Assembly (NCBI RefSeq): GCF_052119585.1
Contig: NZ_JBGQOJ010000001.1
Span: forward strand, 558,001-622,000
Direction: 5' to 3'
DNA length: 64,000 nucleotides
DNA from: JBGQOJ01 sp052119585
GTDB taxonomy: Bacteria > Pseudomonadota > Alphaproteobacteria > Rhodobacterales > Rhodobacteraceae
A program made the translations under genes and the position numbers. Positions 16,906 to 24,638 of the stretch are shown here, in pieces. Below the pieces are notes generated by a model. It ran no database searches, was not told the origin of the DNA, and worked only from the letters and a program-made list of their open reading frames with translations. How positions within the stretch are numbered: position 1 is the stretch's first letter; every line of letters begins with the position of its first letter.

Positions 16906-18530
16906 GTGATGTCAGCCAATAAAACGCCAGAACGACAGAACAGCGACGGCAGGGTCACTGCCCGTGATGCGTTACGAAAAAGCATTGCAATCGTTGCAAC
17001 ACCGCTGCTTTTTCTGGCCGGAATTTGCGCTTTACCACCTTTTGGCACCGCTGGATTTCAAAGAGGTCCTGGCGAATTTGCGGGCAACCCCCTGGACTAT
17101 CTATGCTCCGGCGCTTCTGGCCACATTGCTCGGCTATGCCGCGCTGATCGGATATGACTGGTCCGCGCTGCGCTATATCGGCAAGCGGTTACCGTTGCCC
17201 GTCGTCGCCCTTGGCGGGTTTCCTGGATATGCCTTCGGCAACACCATCGGGTTAAGTGTACTGTCCGGTGGGGCCGTGCGGTATCGCATCTATTCGGCAC
17301 TGGGTCTTGATGCCTGACGTCGCTGCAATCGCCAGTTTTGCGGCGCTGTCTTACGGCATCGGTGCGTCCTTGATCGGTTTGGGGGCGCTGGCGGTTCATC
17401 CCTCAGCCCTTCAGGGGATCTGGTCTGTTGCCCCCGCAACACTGCGGCTTTGGTCCATCATCGCGTTGATCGGCATTGTCGCCCTTCTGGTCGGGTTCGC
17501 GTGGCGGGGAGGAGAGATAAAGATCGGCAATTTTGCCCTGCGCGCCCCCGCTCTTGGTGATATCTTACGCCAGTTTGTTGGCGGTCTTTTCCATCGCGAC
17601 CATGGTCGGCGTCGCATGCCATGGTCCGGGCGGCGTTGGCGTTTTTGAAAGCATCGTCATCGCGGCCTTGCCAGCGGATGGTGCCCTGAACGACGCGGTC
17701 GTGTCCTATGGTGTGAAGGGGATGTCCTGGATCGCCTTCGGCGCACCCGTGGGCGCACCCGAAGGCCGCGAGGAGCTTGCGTGGGAATTCCACGATGCGG
17801 CAAGGGCAGCGGCGGCGCGTCCGATATTTTACGAAACCCCGTCATCATTCACCGATCGGACCATCGAGATGGGTCTGGCGCTGCACAAGATGGGGGAAGA
17901 GGCCGTCGTGCGGCTTGAAACATTCACATTGGACGGGCCAGACCGAAAAAAACTGCGCGCCACCCATAGCCGGGCCTTGCGCGATGGCCTGACCTTCGAG
18001 GTCATGCAACCACCGCATGCGCCCGCATTGCTGGACGCGCTTGCGGTGATCTCTGCCGCTTGGCTGTAAGAGCGGAACACAAAGGAAAAGTCGTTCTCTG
18101 TGGGCCGCTTGATCGCGGGTATCTTCAACAATTTCCGCAGGCTGTGGTCCGACACAACGAACGGATCGTGGCATTTGCAAATATACTGACCGCCGAAGGG
18201 AAGAAATCCTCTTCGATCGAATTGATGCTGTATCTCTGCGCCAGAGGGTATTCGGATTTCAGCCTTGGTATGGCACCGTTCTCGGGTATTACAGCGCGGC
18301 GCGGATCGGATTTATGATCAAAATTCGGGACACTTGTGCACCAGTATGGCGACCGCTTCTATAATTTCGAAGGCCTGCGCCGGTTCAAGAACAAGTTCGA
18401 TCCAGACTGGCAACCGCGCTACTTTTGCTGCCGGTCAATTCTGCCGCCTGTCGCACCTTTGGCGGATGTGACTCGGTTGATTTCCGGCACGTTCACCGCC
18501 CTGAACGACGGTCGCGCCATTCAAGGCTGA
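16906..18530 (+). pseudogene. mprF: Decayed mprF (lysyl-phosphatidylglycerol synthase/flippase)
   Basis: Pieces of one MprF-like protein lie in order in different frames. FALYHLLAPLDFKEVLANL and YAFGNTIGLSVLSGGAVRYR belong to the flippase domain. GPGGVGVFESIVIAALP is the end of that domain. SWIAFGAPVGAP, GLALHKMGEEAVV, DFSLGMAPFSGI and YNFEGLRRFKNKFDPDW come from the C-terminal synthase domain. Lesions seen: frameshifts near 17025, 17318 and 18110; a deletion with frameshift near 17560; an in-frame deletion near 17705; stops at 18067-18069 and 18315-18317; another deletion near 18215. About 1.6 kb remains of the roughly 2.5 kb expected, so no functional protein can be made. Confidence 0.88.
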
Positions 18531-18646
18531 CGTCACGTTGTCTGATCAAAATGTGATCCTTGCGCAGGTGAAAGCGATGCGGACGAAACGCCGCCACTGG
18601 ACCTGATGGGGAACGCTCCGCTAGTCTCCCCGTAACGGAGGGTTCC

Positions 18647-19546
18647 ATGACATCCCATATTACAGGCTTCACAGAAAGCCGAATCAAGACCAACGGCATC
18701 ACGCTTTCCGTTCATCAGGCCGGACAGGGGGTGCCGTTGATCCTGTTGCACGGCTACCCCCAGAACCACATGTGCTGGTCCCGCGTCGCACCCGAATTGG
18801 CCCGGCATTTTCACGTCATCATTCCCGATCTGCGCGGCTATGGCGAAAGTGATGCGCCAGCAGATGATGCCGATCACACCACCTATTCCAAGCGCACAAT
18901 GGCGCTGGATATCATCGGACTGATGGATGCGCTGGGGCTGAACACCGCCGCAGTTCTGGGCCATGATCGCGGCGCGCGCGTCGCCTATCGTCTGACGCTG
19001 GATCACCCGGAACGCATCTTGAAACTCGGGATTATCGAGATTGTCCCGACAGGCGACTTCTGGGCGGCATGGGATGCCAATCTTGCAATGAAAGCCTACC
19101 ACTGGACCTTTCTTGCGCAACCCGCCCCCCTGCCAGAGCGGATGATCGGCGCTGATCCAGTCGGCTATATCGACTGGACATTAGCGGCCTGGACCCTGGG
19201 GAAATCACTGGCCGCATTTCCTGCCGCGTCTTTGGAAAGCTACCGCAAACAAGCGCTGGACCCGGCACGCATTCACGCGATGTGCGCGGACTACCGGGCG
19301 GGGGCCACCTTCGACCGCACCGCAGACGAGGCGGATCGCAGCGCGGGGCGCAAGATCACGGCACCGCTCAGGTTCCTCTGGGCGAAAAGCGGGTTCCCCG
19401 CGCAAACCGGCCATCCGGCGGACCTATGGGCGAATTGGGCCACCGATGTCAGCGATTCCAGTTGCGAAAGCGGTCACTTCGCGATGGAGGAAAATCCGCA
19501 GGCGGTTCTGGACTGCTTTGTGCCGTTTTTCCGGTACGAGGCCTAG
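18647..19546 (+). CDS. Haloacetate/fluoroacetate dehalogenase-like alpha/beta hydrolase
   Basis: A 299-residue alpha/beta hydrolase. HDRGARVAYR gives nucleophile Asp107 and carboxylate-binding Arg108 and Arg111. KAYHWTF gives the halide-binding pair His152 and Trp153. Tyr216 and the general base His277 (SGHFAMEE) follow. All are offset by exactly three from the residues I recall for the fluoroacetate dehalogenase of Rhodopseudomonas palustris. The triad acid position is Glu131 (IIEIVPTG), where Asp is expected. The likely reaction is hydrolysis of haloacetates to glycolate. The ribosome-binding site is CGGAGGG. Its stop shares CTAG with the convergent RTX gene. Confidence 0.85.
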   Translation: MTSHITGFTESRIKTNGITLSVHQAGQGVPLILLHGYPQNHMCWSRVAPELARHFHVIIPDLRGYGESDAPADDADHTTYSKRTMALDIIGLMDALGLNTAAVLGHDRGARVAYRLTLDHPERILKLGIIEIVPTGDFWAAWDANLAMKAYHWTFLAQPAPLPERMIGADPVGYIDWTLAAWTLGKSLAAFPAASLESYRKQALDPARIHAMCADYRAGATFDRTADEADRSAGRKITAPLRFLWAKSGFPAQTGHPADLWANWATDVSDSSCESGHFAMEENPQAVLDCFVPFFRYEA

Positions 19547-20520
19547 CCCGTCGCCTGTAGAATGATCTGGGACGACTGAAGCCCCAGACCATTGGCAATC
19601 AAGGCCATTGGCAACCCGTCCACAAACACTTGTGCGTCAGTGTCGCCAAACGGTTCCACCGTGACATTCGGGGCGCCACCCTGCGACGGATCATACAGAA
19701 CAACAATTGCATCCTCGTCGGCGTTGAAATCGGCAATCGTGGCTTCATCATCGCTCGTGCCCGCCTGCATTTCAAACCGGTCCAGCCCCAGCCCGCCGGT
19801 TACAGTATCGCCCGCCCCGACGGTCAGACGGTCATCGCCAGAGCCACCGTCCAGGCGGTCTGCACCTGCCCCGCCATCCAGAACGTCATTTTCGGTGCCG
19901 CCGTCCAATGCGTCATCGCCCTCGCCGCCGAACAGGGTATCTTGCCCCGCGTTGCCGAAAAGGTGGTCCGCGCCGGCGTTGCCGGATAACAGGTCGTCCC
20001 CGTTGGAGCCGTCGATGATATCGTCGCCCTCGCCACCCTCGACCACGTCGTCGCCGTCCCCCGCCCAAAGCTGATCGTCGCCCAAGCCGCCATACAAGGC
20101 ATCGTCGCCCGCAGCGCCATAGGCCTCGTCGTTGCCATCGCCGCCGTAAAGCGTATCGTCATCGTAGCCGCCAAACATCAGATCATCGTCTTCATCGCCG
20201 AACAGCGAATCATCGCCATATCCACCGCGCAGCGCGTCGTCACCCGCACCACCCGAAACCGTATCGTTTCCAGCACCGCCACCAAGGATATCGTCGCCGA
20301 GGAACCCGGAAATACTCTCGTCGGCGTCCGTGCCGGTCAGCGTGTCTGCCTCCTGCGTGCCTGAAATCAAATCAAGAAACCCTTGGGACTCGGGCCCTGA
20401 CGCCGATGCATCGTCCTCGACCGGATCGTCGGGCACCGGATCATCGGTTTGATCCTGACCTCCGCCGTCCATAAACATGCCCGCAAAAAGCGCGCCCAAA
20501 ATCCCTAATAATCCCAACAT
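19543..20520 (-). CDS. Membrane-anchored RTX (hemolysin-type Ca2+-binding repeat) protein
   Basis: A 325-residue, very acidic protein. It begins with one hydrophobic segment (MLGLLGILGALFAGMFM), then an Asp/Glu/Pro linker, then about 18-20 nonapeptide repeats of the GGxGxDxLx type between about residues 60 and 265. A repeat-free C-terminal domain of about 60 residues (DADEDAIVVLYDPSQGG-like) ends it. Such repeats fold as Ca2+-filled beta-rolls outside the cytoplasm. The N-terminal anchor differs from secreted RTX toxins, which have no N-terminal hydrophobic segment. A GAGGTGGG ribosome-binding site supports the start at 20520. No type I secretion genes are nearby. Confidence 0.85.
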   Translation of the reverse strand: MLGLLGILGALFAGMFMDGGGQDQTDDPVPDDPVEDDASASGPESQGFLDLISGTQEADTLTGTDADESISGFLGDDILGGGAGNDTVSGGAGDDALRGGYGDDSLFGDEDDDLMFGGYDDDTLYGGDGNDEAYGAAGDDALYGGLGDDQLWAGDGDDVVEGGEGDDIIDGSNGDDLLSGNAGADHLFGNAGQDTLFGGEGDDALDGGTENDVLDGGAGADRLDGGSGDDRLTVGAGDTVTGGLGLDRFEMQAGTSDDEATIADFNADEDAIVVLYDPSQGGAPNVTVEPFGDTDAQVFVDGLPMALIANGLGLQSSQIILQATG

Positions 20521-20714
20521 CTTTACCCACCTCAATCGTGTTCCACCCCTGGAACAAGCCACTCACCCATCTTAGTGCATGCGACCTAAAGATTAATAAT
20601 TCGTTAACATAACACAGAATTATTCAGCCGTTTCCGGTGTTTCCCGCAGATCCGCTTGGTCTTTCCCCCTCCAGACGCTAGGTTTCTTTTGGATAAGAAA
20701 AGAAAGCCATAAGA

Positions 20715-21008
20715 TTGAACCGCAAGCCGAAAACTCCTGCGCCCGACACTGAACCGATGTCCGACATCGAGGCCCTGCGTCGGGAAATCGCGCGGCTGAA
20801 CGATAATCGCTATCTCAGAATCCAAAGTTCCGTTCCACGGATGATGGGGCACACATTTCTGCGTGGATTGGCGATGGGGCTTGGGACTGTTGTGGGGGCC
20901 ACTATTCTGGTGTCGATTCTGGCGTTTGTTCTGGCACAGATCAACTTCATCCCGATCATCGGCGATTGGGCCGCGCAGATCGCGGAGCAGATCCAGGTTC
21001 GAGACTGA
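20715..21008 (+). CDS. DUF5665 family small membrane protein
   Basis: A 97-residue protein if translated from the TTG at 20715, or 83 residues from the ATG at 20757. The N-terminal half is charged and helical (IEALRREIARLNDNRYLRI), followed by one or two membrane segments (GLGTVVGATILVSILAFVLAQ) and a C-terminal NFIPIIGDWAAQIAEQ motif typical of DUF5665. Function unknown. It precedes rpsO by about 165 bp on the same strand. Confidence 0.75.
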   Translation: MNRKPKTPAPDTEPMSDIEALRREIARLNDNRYLRIQSSVPRMMGHTFLRGLAMGLGTVVGATILVSILAFVLAQINFIPIIGDWAAQIAEQIQVRD

Positions 21009-21172
21009 CCCCGGTCATCGTCGCGGGGGCCTTTGGAAAACGATCTTTCCTTTTGCCCGAATTTCCCCTATACGCGCGCATCGGCCCGGATTCCGGGAAG
21101 ATACCTCCACGGGCCTTGCTGGACGACATCCCGGCCTGCGCCATCCACATTTTGACACCGAAGGAGACCCCG

Positions 21173-21442
21173 ATGTCGATTACAGTCGAAGAAAAAGCAC
21201 GCGTTCTGAAAGAGTTTGCAACGAAAGAAGGCGACACTGGTTCGCCCGAAGTTCAGGTTGCAATCCTGTCCTCGCGTATTTCCACGCTGACCGAGCACTT
21301 CAAGGCCCACAAAAAGGATAACCATTCCCGTCGTGGTCTTTTGATGATGGTCGCACAGCGCCGCAAACTTCTGGATTACCTCAAGGCTCGCAACGAGCAG
21401 CGCTACATTGATCTGATCAAGCGCCTCGGCCTGCGCCGCTAA
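21173..21442 (+). CDS. rpsO: 30S ribosomal protein S15
   Basis: An 89-residue S15 that binds the central domain of 16S rRNA. The family signature GDTGSPEVQVAILSSRI and the C-terminal HSRRGLLMMVAQRRKLLDYL are intact. The ribosome-binding site AAGGAGA lies 5 bp before the ATG. It is followed by a strong terminator and then pnp, the classical rpsO-pnp order. Confidence 0.98.
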   Translation: MSITVEEKARVLKEFATKEGDTGSPEVQVAILSSRISTLTEHFKAHKKDNHSRRGLLMMVAQRRKLLDYLKARNEQRYIDLIKRLGLRR

Positions 21443-21449
21443 CGACGAC

Positions 21450-21477
21450 AAAGCCGCGCCCCTTCGGGCGCGGCTTT
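21450..21477 (+). terminator. Hairpin terminator/attenuator after rpsO
   Basis: A 12-bp perfect stem, AAAGCCGCGCCC and GGGCGCGGCTTT, closed by a CTTC loop (CCTTCG context), 7 bp after the rpsO stop. The T-tract is weak (TTTCATTTC), so some readthrough into pnp is plausible. Confidence 0.85.
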
Positions 21478-21479
21478 CA

Positions 21480-21622
21480 TTTCGGGGTCCCGCAAGAGAC
21501 CTCGCCGCAGCTTCTCCCGCCGGGCTTCACGGGACAGGCAGATGCACGATCGAGGCCACGGGCATACGGCCCGTACGCAAACGGCCTAGGGAAGGGTCCC
21601 GACAGCCAACATAGGAAACGTA
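21480..21622 (+). promoter_or_regulatory. pnp leader with possible alternative base pairings
   Basis: The 143 bp between the rpsO terminator and pnp contain a hairpin ACGGGC (21558-21563)/GCCCGT (21569-21574) flanked by GGCC repeats that could extend it. CGGGAC (21530-21535) can pair with GTCCCG either at 21487-21492 or at 21596-21601, next to the start codon. PNPase of other bacteria autoregulates through its leader RNA; whether this one does is inferred. Confidence 0.35.
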
Positions 21623-23758
21623 ATGTTTAACGTAACGAAAAAATCGATGGAATGGGGCAACGAGACCCTGACTCTGGAAACCGGCAAGATTGCCCGTCAG
21701 GCAGACGGTTGCGTCATTGCCACGCTGGGCGAGACCAGCGTCATGGCTGCGGTCACTTTTGCAAAAGAGCAAAAGCCCGGGCAGGACTTCTTCCCGCTGA
21801 CCGTCCACTATAATGAAAAATACTATGCCGCCGGTAAAGTTCCGGGCGGTTTCTTCAAGCGCGAGGCGCGCCCGACGGAAAAAGAGACGCTGACAAGCCG
21901 TCTGATCGACCGCCCGCTGCGCCCGCTGTTCGTCTCCGGCTTCAAGAACGAAGTTCTGGTGATCTGTACTGTTCTGTCGCACGATCTGGTCAACGACCCT
22001 GACGTCGTCGCCATGATCGCGGCATCGGCTGCTCTGACTATTTCCGGCGCGCCTTTCATGGGTCCGATTGCCGGTGCCCGCGTTGGTTTCGCAAATGGCG
22101 AATACACGCTGAACCCAGAGATCGACGACATGCACGATCTGCGCAACAAGCCAGAACAGCGTCTCGAGTTGGTCATCGCCGGCACCAAAGACGCCGTCAT
22201 GATGGTTGAATCCGAAGCCTACGAGTTGTCCGAAGCAGAGATGCTGGGCGCTGTGAAATTCGGCCATGACGCGCTGAAGCCTGTCATCGACCTGATCATT
22301 GATCTGGCCGAAGATTGCGCCAAAGAGCCGTTCAACTTTGCCCCTGCCGACTACAGCGATCTTTACGCTGCGGTCAAAGCCGCCGGCGAGCCCGCAATGC
22401 GCGCCGCCTTCGCGATCCGCGACAAGCAAGAACGCACAACGGCAATCTCTGCCGCACGCGACACCGTCAAAGCAGCCCTGACCGCCGACCAACTGGCCGA
22501 CGCGAACCTTGGGTCTGCGTTCAAAAAGCTGGAATCCTCGATCCTGCGCGGCGACGTTGTGAAAACCGGCATCCGGATCGACGGTCGTGATACAAAAACC
22601 GTTCGCGCCATCGAATCCGAAGTCGGCCTTTTGCCCCGCACGCATGGCTCTGCCCTGTTCACCCGCGGTGAAACACAGGGCCTGATCGTCACCACGCTGG
22701 GCACCGGCGACGACGAACAGATGATCGACGCGCTGCACGGCACCTACAAGTCGAACTTCCTGTTGCACTATAACTTCCCTCCCTACTCGGTTGGCGAGGT
22801 TGGTCGTTTCGGCCCTCCGGGTCGTCGCGAAATCGGTCACGGTAAACTTGCATGGCGCGCCCTTCAGGCCGTTCTGCCTGCTGCGACAGACTTCCCCTAC
22901 ACCATCCGTCTGGTGTCCGAGATCACCGAATCCAACGGGTCGTCGTCGATGGCCTCCGTTTGCGGTGGCTCTTTGTCGATGATGGACGCCGGTGTTCCGC
23001 TGAAGGCACCTGTTGCCGGTGTGGCCATGGGCCTGATCCTAGAGGATGACGGCCAATACGCCATCCTGACCGACATCCTCGGCGACGAGGATCACCTTGG
23101 CGACATGGACTTCAAGGTAGCCGGCACCGAGAACGGCATCACCTCGTTGCAGATGGACATCAAGATCGCAGGCATCACGCCAGAAATCATGGAAGCCGCT
23201 CTTGCTCAGGCAAAAGACGGTCGCATCCATATTCTTGGCGAAATGTCGAAGGCGTTGACTGCGGGTCGGAACGAGTTCTCCGCCCACGCCCCACGCATCG
23301 AGACCATGCAGATCCCGACCGACAAGATCCGTGAAGTCATCGGGTCCGGCGGCAAGGTCATCCGCGAAATCGTCGAAGTGTCGGGCGCAAAAGTCGACAT
23401 CAACGACGACGGCATTATCAAGATTGCATCGGCAAACGCCGACTCTATCAAGAAAGCCTATGAGATGATCTGGTCCATCGTTGCGGAACCCGAAGAAGGC
23501 GGCGTCTACACAGGCACCGTCGTGAAGATCGTCGACTTTGGCGCCTTCGTGAACTTCTTCGGCAAGCGCGACGGGCTGGTGCACGTTTCCCAGATCGAAA
23601 ACCGCCGCCTGAACCATCCGTCCGACGTCCTCAAAGAGGGCCAGGAAGTAAAGGTCAAGCTGTTGGGCTTCGACGATCGCGGCAAGGTTCGCCTGTCGAT
23701 GAAATGCGTTGACCAGACCACTGGCGAAGAGATCAAGGAAGAAGCCGCCGAGGCGTAA
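21623..23758 (+). CDS. pnp: Polynucleotide phosphorylase
   Basis: A 711-residue phosphorolytic 3'-5' exoribonuclease. Two RNase PH domains (about residues 10-210 and 310-540; FFPLTVHYNEKYYAAGKVPG, RGETQGLIVTTLGT, ESNGSSSMASVCGGSLSMMD) are separated by a helical domain. A KH domain (IREVIGSGGKVIREIVE) and an S1 domain (YTGTVVKIVDFGAFVNFFG) follow at the C-terminus. It is the central RNA-decay enzyme and degradosome partner. The start is preceded by an AGGAAACG site. Confidence 0.98.
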   Translation: MFNVTKKSMEWGNETLTLETGKIARQADGCVIATLGETSVMAAVTFAKEQKPGQDFFPLTVHYNEKYYAAGKVPGGFFKREARPTEKETLTSRLIDRPLRPLFVSGFKNEVLVICTVLSHDLVNDPDVVAMIAASAALTISGAPFMGPIAGARVGFANGEYTLNPEIDDMHDLRNKPEQRLELVIAGTKDAVMMVESEAYELSEAEMLGAVKFGHDALKPVIDLIIDLAEDCAKEPFNFAPADYSDLYAAVKAAGEPAMRAAFAIRDKQERTTAISAARDTVKAALTADQLADANLGSAFKKLESSILRGDVVKTGIRIDGRDTKTVRAIESEVGLLPRTHGSALFTRGETQGLIVTTLGTGDDEQMIDALHGTYKSNFLLHYNFPPYSVGEVGRFGPPGRREIGHGKLAWRALQAVLPAATDFPYTIRLVSEITESNGSSSMASVCGGSLSMMDAGVPLKAPVAGVAMGLILEDDGQYAILTDILGDEDHLGDMDFKVAGTENGITSLQMDIKIAGITPEIMEAALAQAKDGRIHILGEMSKALTAGRNEFSAHAPRIETMQIPTDKIREVIGSGGKVIREIVEVSGAKVDINDDGIIKIASANADSIKKAYEMIWSIVAEPEEGGVYTGTVVKIVDFGAFVNFFGKRDGLVHVSQIENRRLNHPSDVLKEGQEVKVKLLGFDDRGKVRLSMKCVDQTTGEEIKEEAAEA

Positions 23759-23786
23759 GCCAAAGCATCTTTGACCGGAAAACCAA

Positions 23787-23820
23787 AAAGGCCCCGATGG
23801 AAACATCGGGGCCTTTCTTT
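23787..23820 (+). terminator. Intrinsic terminator of pnp
   Basis: A 13-bp perfect stem, AAAGGCCCCGATG and CATCGGGGCCTTT, with a GAAA loop, followed by CTTTATT, 28 bp after the pnp stop. The A-run on the 5' side lets it also work for the convergent peroxiredoxin gene. Confidence 0.93.
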
Positions 23821-23839
23821 ATTCCAACAGGCCTGAAAA

Positions 23840-24493
23840 TCAGGACTTCAGTTTTGCCTTGCGCAGATAGGGCAGAACCGCGTCGAACGTGCCGAACTGT
23901 TCCTTCGCCTGCTCGTCATTCAAGGACAGCGCGATGATAACGTCCTGCCCGACGGTCCAGTCTGCGGGTGTTGCAATCGGAACACCTGCCGTCGCCTGCA
24001 GCGCATCCAGCGCGCGCAGGATTTCGGCAAAATTACGCCCGACAGACATCGGGTAGGTCATCGACAGCTTCAGCTTCTTGTCCGGCCCGATAATAAACAC
24101 CGACCGCACGGCGGCCGTATCATTCGCGGTGCGGCCATCAGGCAGATAGGCCTCAGCGGGCAGCATATCAAAGGCCTTCGCAACGCTCAGATCTTCGTCG
24201 GCGATGATCGGAAAGGTCACCTTTGCACCGGCATAGGTTTCGATATCACTTTTCCACTGCAGGTGCTCGGGCACGGCATCCACAGATACGCCGATCACTT
24301 TTGTTCCGCGCTTTGCCCACTCGTCGGCCAACCGCGCAACAGCACCGAATTCCGTGGTACAAACCGGCGTAAAGTCCTTCGGATGGGAAAACAGGATTGC
24401 CCAGCTATCGCCGATCCAGTCATGAAAGCCGATCTTGCCTTCGCTTGTGTCAGCAGTAAAATCCGGAACGGTATCATTGATCCGCAATGCCAT
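23840..24493 (-). CDS. 1-Cys (Prx6-type) peroxiredoxin
   Basis: A 217-residue thiol peroxidase. The peroxidatic cysteine is Cys45 in HPKDFTPVCTTEFG, and the PVCTTE sequence is characteristic of the Prx6 subgroup. The extended C-terminal domain (RALDALQATAGVPIATPADW) fits this subgroup too, and there is no obvious resolving cysteine. It should reduce H2O2 and organic or lipid peroxides. The start at 24493 has an AAAGGACG site; a frame extension to 24655 crosses the divergent promoter region and is rejected. Confidence 0.93.
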   Translation of the reverse strand: MALRINDTVPDFTADTSEGKIGFHDWIGDSWAILFSHPKDFTPVCTTEFGAVARLADEWAKRGTKVIGVSVDAVPEHLQWKSDIETYAGAKVTFPIIADEDLSVAKAFDMLPAEAYLPDGRTANDTAAVRSVFIIGPDKKLKLSMTYPMSVGRNFAEILRALDALQATAGVPIATPADWTVGQDVIIALSLNDEQAKEQFGTFDAVLPYLRKAKLKS

Positions 24494-24548
24494 GTCTTTC
24501 GTCCTTTGATGAATGTCGCAACCGGGCACGCAATCCCAGCCTGTCGTT

Positions 24549-24558
24549 CCTATATAGG
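24549..24558. promoter_or_regulatory. Palindrome in the peroxiredoxin/aldehyde dehydrogenase intergenic region
   Basis: CCTATATAGG is a perfect 10-bp palindrome midway in the 145-bp region between two divergent genes. It could be a regulator site or part of a -10 element; the sequence alone does not decide. Confidence 0.3.
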
Positions 24559-24638
24559 TAGAAGAAACGGCGATTTGCACCCCCTTGCAGAGGCTAAATA
24601 CCAGTGACAGGATGTCGCGAATTCCACCGGAGGAAAGC

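Noticed and set aside
17533..18069. A 178-codon frame that could be taken as an intact small gene
   Set aside because: Its residues are the junction of the MprF flippase end and the start of its synthase domain. The rest of MprF continues in other frames on both sides, so it is a pseudogene piece.
17000..18400. Programmed frameshifting instead of decay in mprF
   Set aside because: Several shifts, stops and deletions occur in one gene without slippery sequences, which fits decay and not recoding.
19600..20400. Regularly repeated DNA resembling a CRISPR or satellite array
   Set aside because: The repeats are coding RTX nonapeptides in a single open frame, with no direct-repeat/spacer pattern and no cas genes.
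20990..21015. GGTTCGAGAC, similar to a tRNA T-arm
   Set aside because: No acceptor stem, D-arm or anticodon arm surrounds it. It is the end of the DUF5665 gene.
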